Assembly (NCBI GenBank): GCA_024228935.1
Contig: JAAESX010000080.1
Span: 84,184-148,183 of the forward strand
DNA: 64,000 bases
Direction of reading: 5' to 3'
Source of the DNA: Pseudomonadota bacterium
GTDB taxonomy: Bacteria; Myxococcota_A; UBA796; CAJQPC01
Shown here: positions 9,521 to 17,640 of the stretch, one piece after another
Layout: each line of letters begins with the position of its first letter
How positions within the stretch are numbered: the stretch's first letter is position 1
Translations under genes and position numbers: made by a program
Notes under the pieces: model-generated
The model's database searches: none
What the model saw: the letters and a program-made list of their open reading frames with translations, nothing else
What the model was told of the DNA's origin: nothing

Positions 9521-10168
9521 TCAGTCCGCCTTGAGCGGCCGGTCGCCCTTGACAGGGCCTGGGCCGGTTGCCTCCGGGTCCGTGGTGACCTTGTCGTCGG
9601 CGCTCTCGTCGGTCTCTCCCTCGTCGGTCGCGTCGTCCTCGTCGGTCGCGTCGTCCTCGTCCTCCGAGCTCGTCCCGGTGTTCGAGCCGACCTCGATCGT
9701 GGTGTCCACCGCCGAGGCGCCGCCCATCGCAGCCCGCAGCCCGGAGAGGCCCTCCGCAGCGGCCGTCTCGTCCATCGAGCCGTCGTCGAGCCCGGCCTGG
9801 ATGGCCTCGAGCTCGAGGCGAGCGATCGTGAACGAGTCCGCCATCTCCTTCTGCATGGCCAGCATCGCGTCGGTGTGCTCGTGGTCGCACGCGTTCGTCT
9901 GGTGCGAGGTGCACATGGCGATGAGCGTGTTCGTGTGCTGGATGTTGAGCTGGTCGAGGGTCTGGGTGAGGGTCGACAGCTCCCTGCCGACAGCGGTGCC
10001 GGCGCCCACGGTCGCGTCCATGTACGTGATCGCCGCAGAGGCTTCCACGAAGGTGCTCTTGACCTCCTTGTCGTAGACCTTGGCGCAGTCGGCGGGGACG
10101 AGCACCTTCATCCCGTCGGGGCACGGGATCTTTCGGGTGGCGCAGGCCATGAGGACGTAGAAGAGCAT
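9521..10168 (-). CDS. Small lipoprotein, paralogue A, with acidic tail
   Basis: 215 residues. ATG 10168 overlaps the upstream stop (TGATG). The signal is MLFYVLMAC. The mature protein has the pattern Cys-x(11)-Cys in 'PCPDGMKVLVPADC', a helical segment 'LTQTLDQLNIQHTNTLIAMC', then 'NACDHEHTDAMLAMQKEMAD', and a long acidic Asp/Glu/Thr/Ser tail (about 155-200) encoded by short tandem repeats. It is clearly related to the gene immediately upstream (10168-10656): cysteine spacing and the 'L.Q....T.L.QYQ/IQHTNTLIA.C' segment correspond. Family not recognised. The predicted alpha-helical region and paired cysteines suggest a periplasmic helical bundle with disulfides. It is sandwiched between two WD40-caspase genes. 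Confidence 0.75.
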   Translation of the reverse strand: MLFYVLMACATRKIPCPDGMKVLVPADCAKVYDKEVKSTFVEASAAITYMDATVGAGTAVGRELSTLTQTLDQLNIQHTNTLIAMCTSHQTNACDHEHTDAMLAMQKEMADSFTIARLELEAIQAGLDDGSMDETAAAEGLSGLRAAMGGASAVDTTIEVGSNTGTSSEDEDDATDEDDATDEGETDESADDKVTTDPEATGPGPVKGDRPLKAD

Positions 10169-10656
10169 CAGGGGTTCTCCAGCAGGGAAGCGGCCTTCTC
10201 TGCGGCGTTGGTGGCCCGGGCAAGGCTGGCGAGGACGGCGTCCGGGCCCTTCGCGGCCTCGGCTTCCGCCGTCGCGGTGGTGATGGCGAGGCGCGCCTCG
10301 GCGAACTGCTCGGCGGCGGCGAGGCGGACGTCGATCAGCCGGTCGTTCATCGCCTGGTTGCAGGGATCCATGAGCTGGGCCTGGCACAGCGCGATGAGCG
10401 TGTCCTGGTACTGGACCGTGACCTGATCGAGCTTCTCGGTCAGCGCCCCGACCGAGCGGGAGAGCTGGGCGTCGGCCTTGACGGCGAGCCCGAGAGCCAC
10501 GAGAGAGTCCTGGGTGCTGAACGAGAGCTCCTTCGTCTCCCGAACGAAGGTCGCGGTGCAGTCCTTCGGCACGTAGATCACGCGCTTCGGCACCTCGTGA
10601 CAGACGTGTCGCTTGGAGCCGGTGTGAGCGCAGGAAAGGGCGAGGAGGAGCAGCAC
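10168..10656 (-). CDS. Small lipoprotein, paralogue B
   Basis: About 162 residues from GTG 10656, giving a signal VLLLLALSC. An alternative ATG at 10680 would add MAPWYHTR but would overlap the start of the divergent gene at 10679, so the GTG is preferred. The mature part has 'HVCHEVPKRVIYVPKDC', then 'GALTEKLDQVTVQYQDTLIALC' and 'DPCNQAMNDRLIDVRLAAAEQF', matching paralogue A in cysteine positions and helical pattern but without the acidic tail. It ends in an Ala/Glu-rich helix. Its stop is coupled to paralogue A (TGATG). Only about 22 bp separate it from the divergent WD40-caspase gene, so promoters of the two transcripts must overlap or lie within coding sequence. Function unknown. Confidence 0.7.
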   Translation of the reverse strand: MLLLLALSCAHTGSKRHVCHEVPKRVIYVPKDCTATFVRETKELSFSTQDSLVALGLAVKADAQLSRSVGALTEKLDQVTVQYQDTLIALCQAQLMDPCNQAMNDRLIDVRLAAAEQFAEARLAITTATAEAEAAKGPDAVLASLARATNAAEKAASLLENP

Positions 10657-10678
10657 GCGCGTGTGATACCACGGGGCC

Positions 10679-13600
10679 ATGCTTTGCCTTTTGGCGGCCG
10701 CCCTGGCCGGAGAGCCGCCGGTCCTGGTCCCGCACACCGGGCACGCCGGGTACGTCGGCGACGTCGCCTTCTGGGACGACTGGATCCTCACCGGAAGCGA
10801 CGATGGGACGGTCCGGATCTGGGATGCCGAGGGGGCCACGCTGGCGACGCTGCAAGGGCATCGCCTGACCGTCGACGATCTGGAGGTCGTCGGCGATCGG
10901 GTGCTCACGGGCTCCATCGACGGCACGTTCGCGGTCTGGACGAAGACGGGGGAGCTGGTCTGCCGCCACCGGGTGGAGGAGGACGGCCGGGAAGCCCACG
11001 CAACGCTGAGCCCGGACGGGAGCCTCGTCGCCGCGGAGTCCGAAGCCGGCTGGGTGCTCGTCGACCTCGAGACCTGCGCCAGCGTCGTCACCGGGGACGG
11101 GGTCACGGGAGATCTCGTGTGGCACCCGGATGGGGAGCGGATCTATCGCTCGCTCGAGGGCAGCCTTCAGGTGGTGGGCCGGGACGGGCGGGTCCTCGAC
11201 GAACTCGAGGGTTCGGGGCGGTGGGCCGACCTCGCCCTGTCGAGGGACGGCGCGCAGCTCGCAGTGGTGCACGGTCGGGGGGTGGTGGTCTACGACACCG
11301 ACACGCTGGAGCGCGTCTTCTCGGGCGAGGCCCAGAACGACGTCTACGGACTCGCGTTCTCGGCCGACGGCCGGCGGCTCGTTTCCGATGGCGAGGACGC
11401 CATGACGCTGTGGGACCTCGAGACCGGCGAGGCACTCATCGGCGCCGGACCCACGCGAGATCACGCGCTGGCGGAGGACGCCCCCTGGATGGTGACCGGC
11501 GATGGGAACACCGTGATGGTGTGGGATCTCGATGCGCTCGAGAGCACGTCGCTCCAGGTCCCCGCCGACATCTGGGCGCTCTCGATCTCGCCGGACGGGA
11601 CCCGGTTCGCGGCGGGGCACTACGACGGGAGCACCACCGTGGTCGAGCGCGCGACGGGCGACGTGGTCACCGTCCTGCGCGGAGCCACCCGGCCGCTGAC
11701 GTCGGCCGCGTGGTCGGCCGATGGTCGCATCGTCGTCGGCGGGAGCTCCGACCAGACGGCTGTGGTGTGGGACATGGCCGCAGGAGAGCTGTCCCATGTG
11801 GTCGGCGGGCACCGGGCTGTCACGCGCCTGGACGGGGCCGCCAACCACGTCGCCGTGACCCCGGATGGGCGGCTGTTCGCCACCGCCGGAGACGACGGGC
11901 GCGTCCTGGTCCGCGACGTGGGCACGGGACGCGTGGTCCACGACGTGGTGGTGGTCCCGCCGACCGACAGGTACAGCAGCCCGGAGTGGCTGGTGGCGCT
12001 GGACGTCTCGCCCGACGGCTCGCGCATGGCCGTCGCGACGAGCGGGTACCGGGTCGTCGTGTTCGACGTGTCCAGCGGTGAGATCCTCTGGGTACGCAAG
12101 CTGCAGGGATGGCCGGGGGACCTCGCGTTCTCGCCGACCGGCGGGCGCCTCGTCGCGGCTGGCGACGGGACCGAGCTGCTCGTCCTGGACGCCGCGGACG
12201 GCGCGCTGGTCGACGCACACGATGGCTTCTCGCGTGAGCACGCCCGAGTGGGCTTCGGCGCCTTCGAAGACCAGCTCGTGACCGCGACCGATGACGGCGT
12301 CGTCGAGCTCTACCGCGGCGACGTGGTCCAGACCTTCGCGGGTGACCAGGGCGGCCAGGACCCGGTCGTGTCCCCGAACGGTCGCTGGCTCCTCACGCAG
12401 GACTTCCTCCACGAGCGGCTCACGGTCTGGGACCTGGAGCAAGGCGTGGCGACGCTGCGGACGCACGCGGATGACAGAGCTGCCGCGCTCTCCGGAGATG
12501 GCCGGTGGGCGGCTTGGAGCGTCGGCGACGGGGTGGCGCTGCAGGCGGTCGACGGCGAGGAGCGCTTCGTCGGCCTGGACGAGGCCTACATCTCCGACGT
12601 GGCGCTGAGCCAGGACGGGCGCACGCTGGCCATCGCGTTCGGCGAGTACGACGAGCCCGGGCGCATCCGCCTGGTCGACCACGCCTTGGGCGACGAGCTC
12701 GGGACCGTCGTGGCCGAGGACGCGGTGTTCGTCGACGCGGGCCTGGTCACGGTGCAACAGGACGGCGCGGTCGTGCTGAGGGACCCGCGCAGCGGCGCCC
12801 GGATCGGGCGGGCCCCCCGGGCGTTCCGATGCGAGGGCGATGTGGCGGTCGAGAGCGAGGACGTCGTCCTGGACTGTCACGACGACGCACGTCGGCTTCG
12901 CTGGCGGCCAGGGACGCGCGCGGTCGAGGTCGTCACCGATCCGACGGACGACTACCGGCAGGCGTTCTCGGCGAGCCCAGGCGGGCAGCTCGCCTGGTCG
13001 GAGATCGACGGGCGCGTCCATCTGGACGATGGGCTGCTGGAGGCCCACAACGCGCCGGTCGAGCACCTTCAGTTCCTGGACGAGGACACGCTGCTGAGCG
13101 TCGGAACCGATGGGCTCGTGCGTCTCACGTCCACGCGCGATGGAGCCCTGATCCGGCAGATGGGCGGTCACGTCGACCGCATCTCCGACGTCCAGGCCAG
13201 CCCGGATGGGAGCCTGGTCGCGAGCGTGTCAGGGCTCTCGCTCTTCGTCCACGCGCAGGACGGCAGCACCTGGTTCCACGCGCCGGCTGGTGCGCGCGGC
13301 ATCGCCTGGGCTCCGGACTCGGAGCGCTTGCTCACCTGGGGGAACGAGCTGATCCTCTGGCACCCTGGACGGGGTGACCCGGTGGCCCTGGTGGGCGTCT
13401 CGGGTTCGGTCTCGGCGGCCGGCTTCGTGCGCGGGGGCCGGCAGGTGTTGGCGGTCGGGGAGGACGGCAGCGTGCGCGCCTTCGACGCGGCGACCGGGGC
13501 GCCGCTCGTCACGCTCGTCGCGGCTCGCGATGGCACCTGGCTCGTCGCGGACGCGGTCGGGCGCTTCGACACGCAGGACCTGGGCCAGGTCGACTTCGTG

Positions 13601-15232
13601 CACTGGCGCCTGGGTCAGGAGCTCGAGGCCCACGACATCTACGACCACGCTCACACCCACTTCACCCCGGGGCTCCTGCGCGCCTGGTTCGAAGGCCGGG
13701 ACCTGCCGCCCTTGCCCGTCGTGGGGCCTCCGTCGCCCACTCCTGTGGTTGGTCTCGAGGCCAGCACCCATGGCGCCGGACTGGCTGTCCTGGCCGAGGT
13801 CTGCGTCCCGCCGGGCGAGCAGGCGACCGGCCTGCGGGTCTTCCGTGACGGCGCGCTGGTCGGGTGGAGCGATGCCGTCCTCGAGGAGGGCTGTCACCCC
13901 CATCGGTTCGAGCTCCGGACCGCGCCGGGGGTGCCCCAGGTGGAGATCCGAGCGCACGCCTTCAACACAGACGGCGTGAAGGGAGCCGACGCCGCGCAAC
14001 AGGTCCCCAACCCTCGCAGCGCCGAGTCGGCCCGTCCGGTCGCCCGGCTCCTGTCGATCGGGGTGAACGACTACCCGGGCACCGAGCTCGACCTGGACTT
14101 CGCCGTCGCCGACGCCCAGGCGACGGCGGCGGCACTGGAGCGCGTGTTGGGGGACCGCGTCGCGGCTGTCGAGACGACGCTCCTGGTGAGCGGAGGTGAC
14201 GAGCCCACGCGAGACGCCGTGGGGCGGGCGCTCGTCGCGCTCGGGGAGTCGGCGCGGCCCGAAGACGTCGTGGTCATCACGTTCAGTGGCCACGGCGTGG
14301 CCCGTGGTGAGAGCTTCCATCTCCAGCTCGCCGACGGCGAGATGGACGAGGAGGAGCTCCGCCAGGCCCTGCAGGCGATCGACGCTGGAGCGATGGCGCT
14401 GGTGCTGGACGCCTGCAACTCCGCCGCGAGCGTCGAAGGGGAGGGCTTCCGGCCTGGCCCCCTGGCGAGTGGAGGCTTCGGCCAGCTTGCATACGACAAG
14501 GGAATGGCGATCCTGGCGGCCAGCCAGTCCGATGCCGTGGCGCTGGAGGTCGGCTCCCTCCAGCACGGCCTGCTGACCTGGGCGCTCGTGGTCGAGGGCC
14601 TCGACCAGGGGGCCGCGGACCATGCCCCCGCCGATGGCCGGCTCAGCCTGGAGGAGTGGCTGACCTACGGCGCCCGACGCGTTCCAGAGCTGGCCGAGGT
14701 GGTCGTCCAGGGTGGCGAGCTGGAGACCTCCCGGGGGGTCTCCGCCCGCTCGACCCCGCTCGGCGATTCCACGACCGCGCCGGACGTCGCCCAGAGGCCG
14801 CGGCTGTTCAGCTACGGCGGCGACCTGCTCTTGTGGGAGCCCCCCGAGGTCGAGCTCACCGAGGCCGCCGTCGACCAACGCATGTCTGAGGAGCTTGCCC
14901 ACGTGAGCGGCATCCTCAGCGCGGCGCTGCTGGGCAACAACCTGGTGTGCGGCTCGCGGGACCGGGCTGAGGCCTGGCTCGAGCACACCGGAGGTGGGGA
15001 CTACGCCTTCGCAGATTGGCCCGAGGCGACCTGCTTCCAGTCCATCGGCTGGGTTCCAGACGCGCGGCTCCGCGCCGTGTTCTGGACCGAGCGCATCGGG
15101 ACGAGCGCCACCCCGGTGATCTGGATCATGATGGATCTCGACCAGGACGGCGCGGTCGGCATCGTCAGCTTCAGGTGGACCGACAGCCTGTCCCCGACCG
15201 TGCAGCAACACTCGGCGGGCGACGCGCGCTGA
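10679..15232 (+). CDS. Giant exported WD40-caspase protein
   Basis: 1517 residues. MLCLLAAALAGEPP is a short Sec signal. Residues about 20-1000 form many WD40 blades ('GSDDGTVRIWD', 'DAMTLWDLETG', 'TAVVWDMAAGE', 'VRAFDAATG'), enough for two propellers. A strand-rich linker follows (about 1020-1110), then a caspase domain from 'ARLLSIGVNDYPG' (about 1117) with His1205 in FSGHG and Cys1246 in DACNSA. The DxCxS form is common in this clade. A C-terminal domain of about 150 residues contains 'AALLGNNLVCGSRDRAEAWL'. It is the counterpart of the WD40-caspase at 5666-9520 but lacks that protein's terminal propeller. Probably a periplasmic protease whose propellers sense or scaffold partners; substrate unknown. 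Confidence 0.88.
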   Translation: MLCLLAAALAGEPPVLVPHTGHAGYVGDVAFWDDWILTGSDDGTVRIWDAEGATLATLQGHRLTVDDLEVVGDRVLTGSIDGTFAVWTKTGELVCRHRVEEDGREAHATLSPDGSLVAAESEAGWVLVDLETCASVVTGDGVTGDLVWHPDGERIYRSLEGSLQVVGRDGRVLDELEGSGRWADLALSRDGAQLAVVHGRGVVVYDTDTLERVFSGEAQNDVYGLAFSADGRRLVSDGEDAMTLWDLETGEALIGAGPTRDHALAEDAPWMVTGDGNTVMVWDLDALESTSLQVPADIWALSISPDGTRFAAGHYDGSTTVVERATGDVVTVLRGATRPLTSAAWSADGRIVVGGSSDQTAVVWDMAAGELSHVVGGHRAVTRLDGAANHVAVTPDGRLFATAGDDGRVLVRDVGTGRVVHDVVVVPPTDRYSSPEWLVALDVSPDGSRMAVATSGYRVVVFDVSSGEILWVRKLQGWPGDLAFSPTGGRLVAAGDGTELLVLDAADGALVDAHDGFSREHARVGFGAFEDQLVTATDDGVVELYRGDVVQTFAGDQGGQDPVVSPNGRWLLTQDFLHERLTVWDLEQGVATLRTHADDRAAALSGDGRWAAWSVGDGVALQAVDGEERFVGLDEAYISDVALSQDGRTLAIAFGEYDEPGRIRLVDHALGDELGTVVAEDAVFVDAGLVTVQQDGAVVLRDPRSGARIGRAPRAFRCEGDVAVESEDVVLDCHDDARRLRWRPGTRAVEVVTDPTDDYRQAFSASPGGQLAWSEIDGRVHLDDGLLEAHNAPVEHLQFLDEDTLLSVGTDGLVRLTSTRDGALIRQMGGHVDRISDVQASPDGSLVASVSGLSLFVHAQDGSTWFHAPAGARGIAWAPDSERLLTWGNELILWHPGRGDPVALVGVSGSVSAAGFVRGGRQVLAVGEDGSVRAFDAATGAPLVTLVAARDGTWLVADAVGRFDTQDLGQVDFVHWRLGQELEAHDIYDHAHTHFTPGLLRAWFEGRDLPPLPVVGPPSPTPVVGLEASTHGAGLAVLAEVCVPPGEQATGLRVFRDGALVGWSDAVLEEGCHPHRFELRTAPGVPQVEIRAHAFNTDGVKGADAAQQVPNPRSAESARPVARLLSIGVNDYPGTELDLDFAVADAQATAAALERVLGDRVAAVETTLLVSGGDEPTRDAVGRALVALGESARPEDVVVITFSGHGVARGESFHLQLADGEMDEEELRQALQAIDAGAMALVLDACNSAASVEGEGFRPGPLASGGFGQLAYDKGMAILAASQSDAVALEVGSLQHGLLTWALVVEGLDQGAADHAPADGRLSLEEWLTYGARRVPELAEVVVQGGELETSRGVSARSTPLGDSTTAPDVAQRPRLFSYGGDLLLWEPPEVELTEAAVDQRMSEELAHVSGILSAALLGNNLVCGSRDRAEAWLEHTGGGDYAFADWPEATCFQSIGWVPDARLRAVFWTERIGTSATPVIWIMMDLDQDGAVGIVSFRWTDSLSPTVQQHSAGDAR

Positions 15233-15242
15233 AGGCCGTCGC

Positions 15243-15977
15243 CTAGAGCGCGCCGGCCAGGAAGCCCGTGATGTCCTGGGTGACCGTCGGCTCGGCCTCG
15301 AACATCTTCGTGCCGTGGTCGCCGTCCGCATACTCGGAGAAGAGCCAGGTGCCCGGATCCAGGGCGCGCTGATCCTCGGACCAGTCCCGCTCGGCCGTCG
15401 AGTAGGTGAACTGGACCGGCATCGTCGGCAGCTCGCTCATCTCGGTCTGGGTCTCGGTGTACGGCCCGCCCGTCATGAAGACCGCGGCCTTCGGCACGGG
15501 CAGGCTCTCGCTCGCGGCCCAGGCGCTGTAGTCCAGCAAGCTGGTGGTCCCGTTGCTGGCTCCGATGATGATCAGGTCGCCGTACCCGTCGTCCCGCAGT
15601 CGAACGGCAGCGGCCTCGACGTCGTACCGGCCCTTCTCGCCCTGGAAGGCGTCGGCCCCGCGACCCTCGGAGTCGCCCGAGCCGCGTCGGTCGACGTTCA
15701 GGACGGTCATGCCGCCGGTGTTCAGCGCCTCGATGAACTCGCTGGGCCAGTCGGTCCGGTTCCAGCCGCCGGCCGGGGTCATGTGCAGCAGCACCACCGC
15801 CGGCCCGCCCTCGACGTCGAGCGGGTAGTAGTCGGCGACGAGCGTGACCTCGTCGCGGGTCTCCAGCTCGACGACGCCCGCCTCGGGGGCCGTCCAGCCA
15901 AGGGGCTCGCTCTCCGAAGGCTGGCTCTCGGTGGGCGTGTCGGTCGTACCGACGCAGGCGGAGATCAGGAACAGCAT
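15243..15977 (-). CDS. Alpha/beta-hydrolase lipoprotein
   Basis: 244 residues. MLFLISAC is a minimal lipoprotein signal, followed by a Thr/Ser/Pro/Glu spacer. The hydrolase fold shows 'AVVLLHMTPAGGWNRTDW' (oxyanion-hole region), 'LNVDRRGSGDSEG', the nucleophile elbow GASNGT (Ser in G-x-S-x-G), and a C-terminal 'YADGDHGTKMF' carrying the probable catalytic His. This is consistent with a serine esterase or acyl-hydrolase of the dienelactone-hydrolase/BAAT-like group; substrate unknown. It converges with the giant caspase gene, leaving 10 bp between stops, and begins the run of minus-strand genes whose transcription starts near 22820. Confidence 0.82.
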   Translation of the reverse strand: MLFLISACVGTTDTPTESQPSESEPLGWTAPEAGVVELETRDEVTLVADYYPLDVEGGPAVVLLHMTPAGGWNRTDWPSEFIEALNTGGMTVLNVDRRGSGDSEGRGADAFQGEKGRYDVEAAAVRLRDDGYGDLIIIGASNGTTSLLDYSAWAASESLPVPKAAVFMTGGPYTETQTEMSELPTMPVQFTYSTAERDWSEDQRALDPGTWLFSEYADGDHGTKMFEAEPTVTQDITGFLAGAL

Positions 15978-15989
15978 CGGGGCTCCGAG

Positions 15990-16205
15990 TCAGTAGTGAG
16001 GAGGCTTCTCGTCTTCCAGCTTGTTGGTCTCGCCTTCCTCGGTGCCCTGCTCGGCCACCTGGGCGCGCAGCTCGGTGAGCTCGGCGCGAAGGCCCACGAG
16101 CTCCTCGTTCAGGCTCCGAACGACGTCGTTCAGGTCGCGGACGAGCTGGTCCGAGAACGCGCTCTTCACCTCGAGATCGGTGATGCGCTGGTCGAGATCA
16201 TTCAC
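15990..16205 (-). CDS. slyX: SlyX family coiled-coil protein
   Basis: 71 residues, the usual size for SlyX. The body is a heptad-rich coiled coil from 'QRITDLEVKSAFSDQLVRDL' to 'LRAELTELRAQVAEQ', and the C-terminus is the family signature KPPHY. SlyX is a small conserved proteobacterial protein of unknown function, often encoded near slyD, which is not seen here. It lies 2 bp from the PilZ gene upstream and 12 bp from the hydrolase lipoprotein downstream, so it is likely part of the same transcript. Confidence 0.85.
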   Translation of the reverse strand: MNDLDQRITDLEVKSAFSDQLVRDLNDVVRSLNEELVGLRAELTELRAQVAEQGTEEGETNKLEDEKPPHY

Positions 16206-16207
16206 GG

Positions 16208-16825
16208 CTACTCCCCGTAGACGAACGCCCGTAGCCTTGTCCGCGTGGGCTCGTCGACCTCGACGAACTCGAACGCGATGCCCTGGTTGTCGTCTCGGAG
16301 GGGGCGGCCCAGCACCGAGATGGTCGCCTCGGAGGCCGGATCGACGAACACGAGCTCGATGGCCTCGCCGGCATCCGCGACGGTCGAGGCGTCCATCCGC
16401 ACGTAGACGCCGCCCGCAGAGAGATCGAGCGACTCGTACCGGGTGTCGCCGATGCGCACGACCACGCTGGTAAGTGCTCGCCGGAAGGTCCGACGCTCGT
16501 CGGCCTCGCCCCGCTCGCCTTGCTCGAGGGTCGCGATGTAGCGCTCCCAGTAGCGTCGGCTGCCGTGCAGGAAGACCGAGAACGCCAGCCCGCAGCCAGG
16601 CGTGTCGCGCTTCCGTGGTCGGGTGATGGCCGTCGCCTCGATGATGTGGCCGTCGGGCAGCGCCAGCCGCATCCAGACCAGGTCGCCCGCGTTGGCAGCC
16701 GGTTCGGCGTCGATGTGTAGTCCGAAGCGCGAGATGTTCGTCGTCGTCGCCGTCAGCTGGGTCTCGAAGACGCCGAGGTCCGCGTCGAGAGCGATGTCGA
16801 AGCGTGGGGCCTTCCTGTCCTTCAC
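16208..16825 (-). CDS. Tandem PilZ-domain protein (c-di-GMP receptor)
   Basis: 205 residues, cytoplasmic. Two PilZ domains are visible. The first (about 1-100) has the RxxxR motif in RKAPR near the N-terminus and an N-x-S-x-x-G motif in 'NISRFG'. The second (about 105-205) has RxxxR in 'RRTFRR' and D-x-S-x-x-G in 'DLSAGG'. Both halves therefore keep the residues that bind cyclic di-GMP in characterised PilZ proteins. It probably modulates motility, exopolysaccharide or another envelope function. No effector domain is attached. It sits between slyX and a lipoprotein gene on the minus strand. Confidence 0.88.
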   Translation of the reverse strand: MKDRKAPRFDIALDADLGVFETQLTATTTNISRFGLHIDAEPAANAGDLVWMRLALPDGHIIEATAITRPRKRDTPGCGLAFSVFLHGSRRYWERYIATLEQGERGEADERRTFRRALTSVVVRIGDTRYESLDLSAGGVYVRMDASTVADAGEAIELVFVDPASEATISVLGRPLRDDNQGIAFEFVEVDEPTRTRLRAFVYGE

Positions 16826-16842
16826 GCGGTCTCCTGGACGGC

Positions 16843-17640
16843 TCAGAGCATACCGAGCAGCTCGCTGCAGGCCTCTTCCAGCTTCCTGACCTCGTCCTCG
16901 GACATCGGGTCCGAGTGAGTCAGCGCCTTCATGGTCTGGAGGTTCACCTCGAGCGGGCCGAGCAGCCCTCCGGGGATGACCTCGGCGCCGACCGTCGCCG
17001 TGTATTCGGCGAAGTACTCACCGATCTGCGGACGGTAGAAGAGCGAGTGCGCCCCCTCGAAGGTGCCGGCATCGAGCATCGCGCCGGCCAACAGCGCGTA
17101 CGCCTGGAGCCAGGCCCCCGCCGCCACCAGGGGCAGGATCTCCTGTCCGCCATGCGCGACCAGGGTGTCCGTCGCGGTGGGGCGTCGGGCGTCGAGCGAC
17201 GCGAGCAGCGTGGCCGGATCGGGGTTCGCGGCCAGCTCCTCCTCGATCTCCATGACCACGAGGGAGGCCGGCCCCTCGGGCGCGATGCTGTCCAGCCCAG
17301 CGCGGATCCGGGCGACACGCTCGGCCACGATGGCGGGGTCCGCGACGCTGGCCTCGACCGCGAAGGCCCCGAGCTCGGCTCCGGTCCGAGCGGCGGCGAT
17401 GTTCGCGACCACGACGTCCGGCTTGTACTTGATGGTCGCTGCTCGACGGGCCGCGGCGTCCTGGAGACCCCGCTCGGCGAGCGCCGCGTGCAGCTCGACC
17501 AGCGAGGGCACGAGCTCGACCCCCTCGGGCTGGTAGTCGAACGCCTGGGTGCGTGCCGGTGCCGGCTCGGCGATGGGCTGGTCCGCGGGGACCACAGACG
17601 GTTCGGGCTCGCCCGAGCAGGCGAGCAGGGCGAGGATCAC
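16843..17640 (-). CDS. Lipoprotein of unknown function
   Basis: 265 residues from GTG 17640, which overlaps the upstream stop as GTGA. The signal VILALLAC is among the shortest possible, followed by a Pro/Glu/Ala linker. The mature domain is predicted helical and Ala-rich ('LHAALAERGLQDAAARRAATIKY', 'WLQAYALLAGAMLD') with no recognised motif. The ending 'VRKLEEACSELLGML' has a single extra Cys. Coupling to the lipoprotein and TonB-dependent receptor upstream suggests co-expression. A soluble substrate-binding or helical-repeat role is possible but unsupported. Confidence 0.72.
   Translation of the reverse strand: MILALLACSGEPEPSVVPADQPIAEPAPARTQAFDYQPEGVELVPSLVELHAALAERGLQDAAARRAATIKYKPDVVVANIAAARTGAELGAFAVEASVADPAIVAERVARIRAGLDSIAPEGPASLVVMEIEEELAANPDPATLLASLDARRPTATDTLVAHGGQEILPLVAAGAWLQAYALLAGAMLDAGTFEGAHSLFYRPQIGEYFAEYTATVGAEVIPGGLLGPLEVNLQTMKALTHSDPMSEDEVRKLEEACSELLGML

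Noticed and set aside
9521..13171. A 1200-residue open frame on the minus strand covering the start of the giant WD40-caspase gene
   Set aside because: Only its last 215 residues (to 10168) are a real lipoprotein; the rest is antisense to clear WD40 repeats.
3751..15232. Cytosolic caspase-type antiphage defence system
   Set aside because: All three proteins carry export signals and no known defence partner is present.
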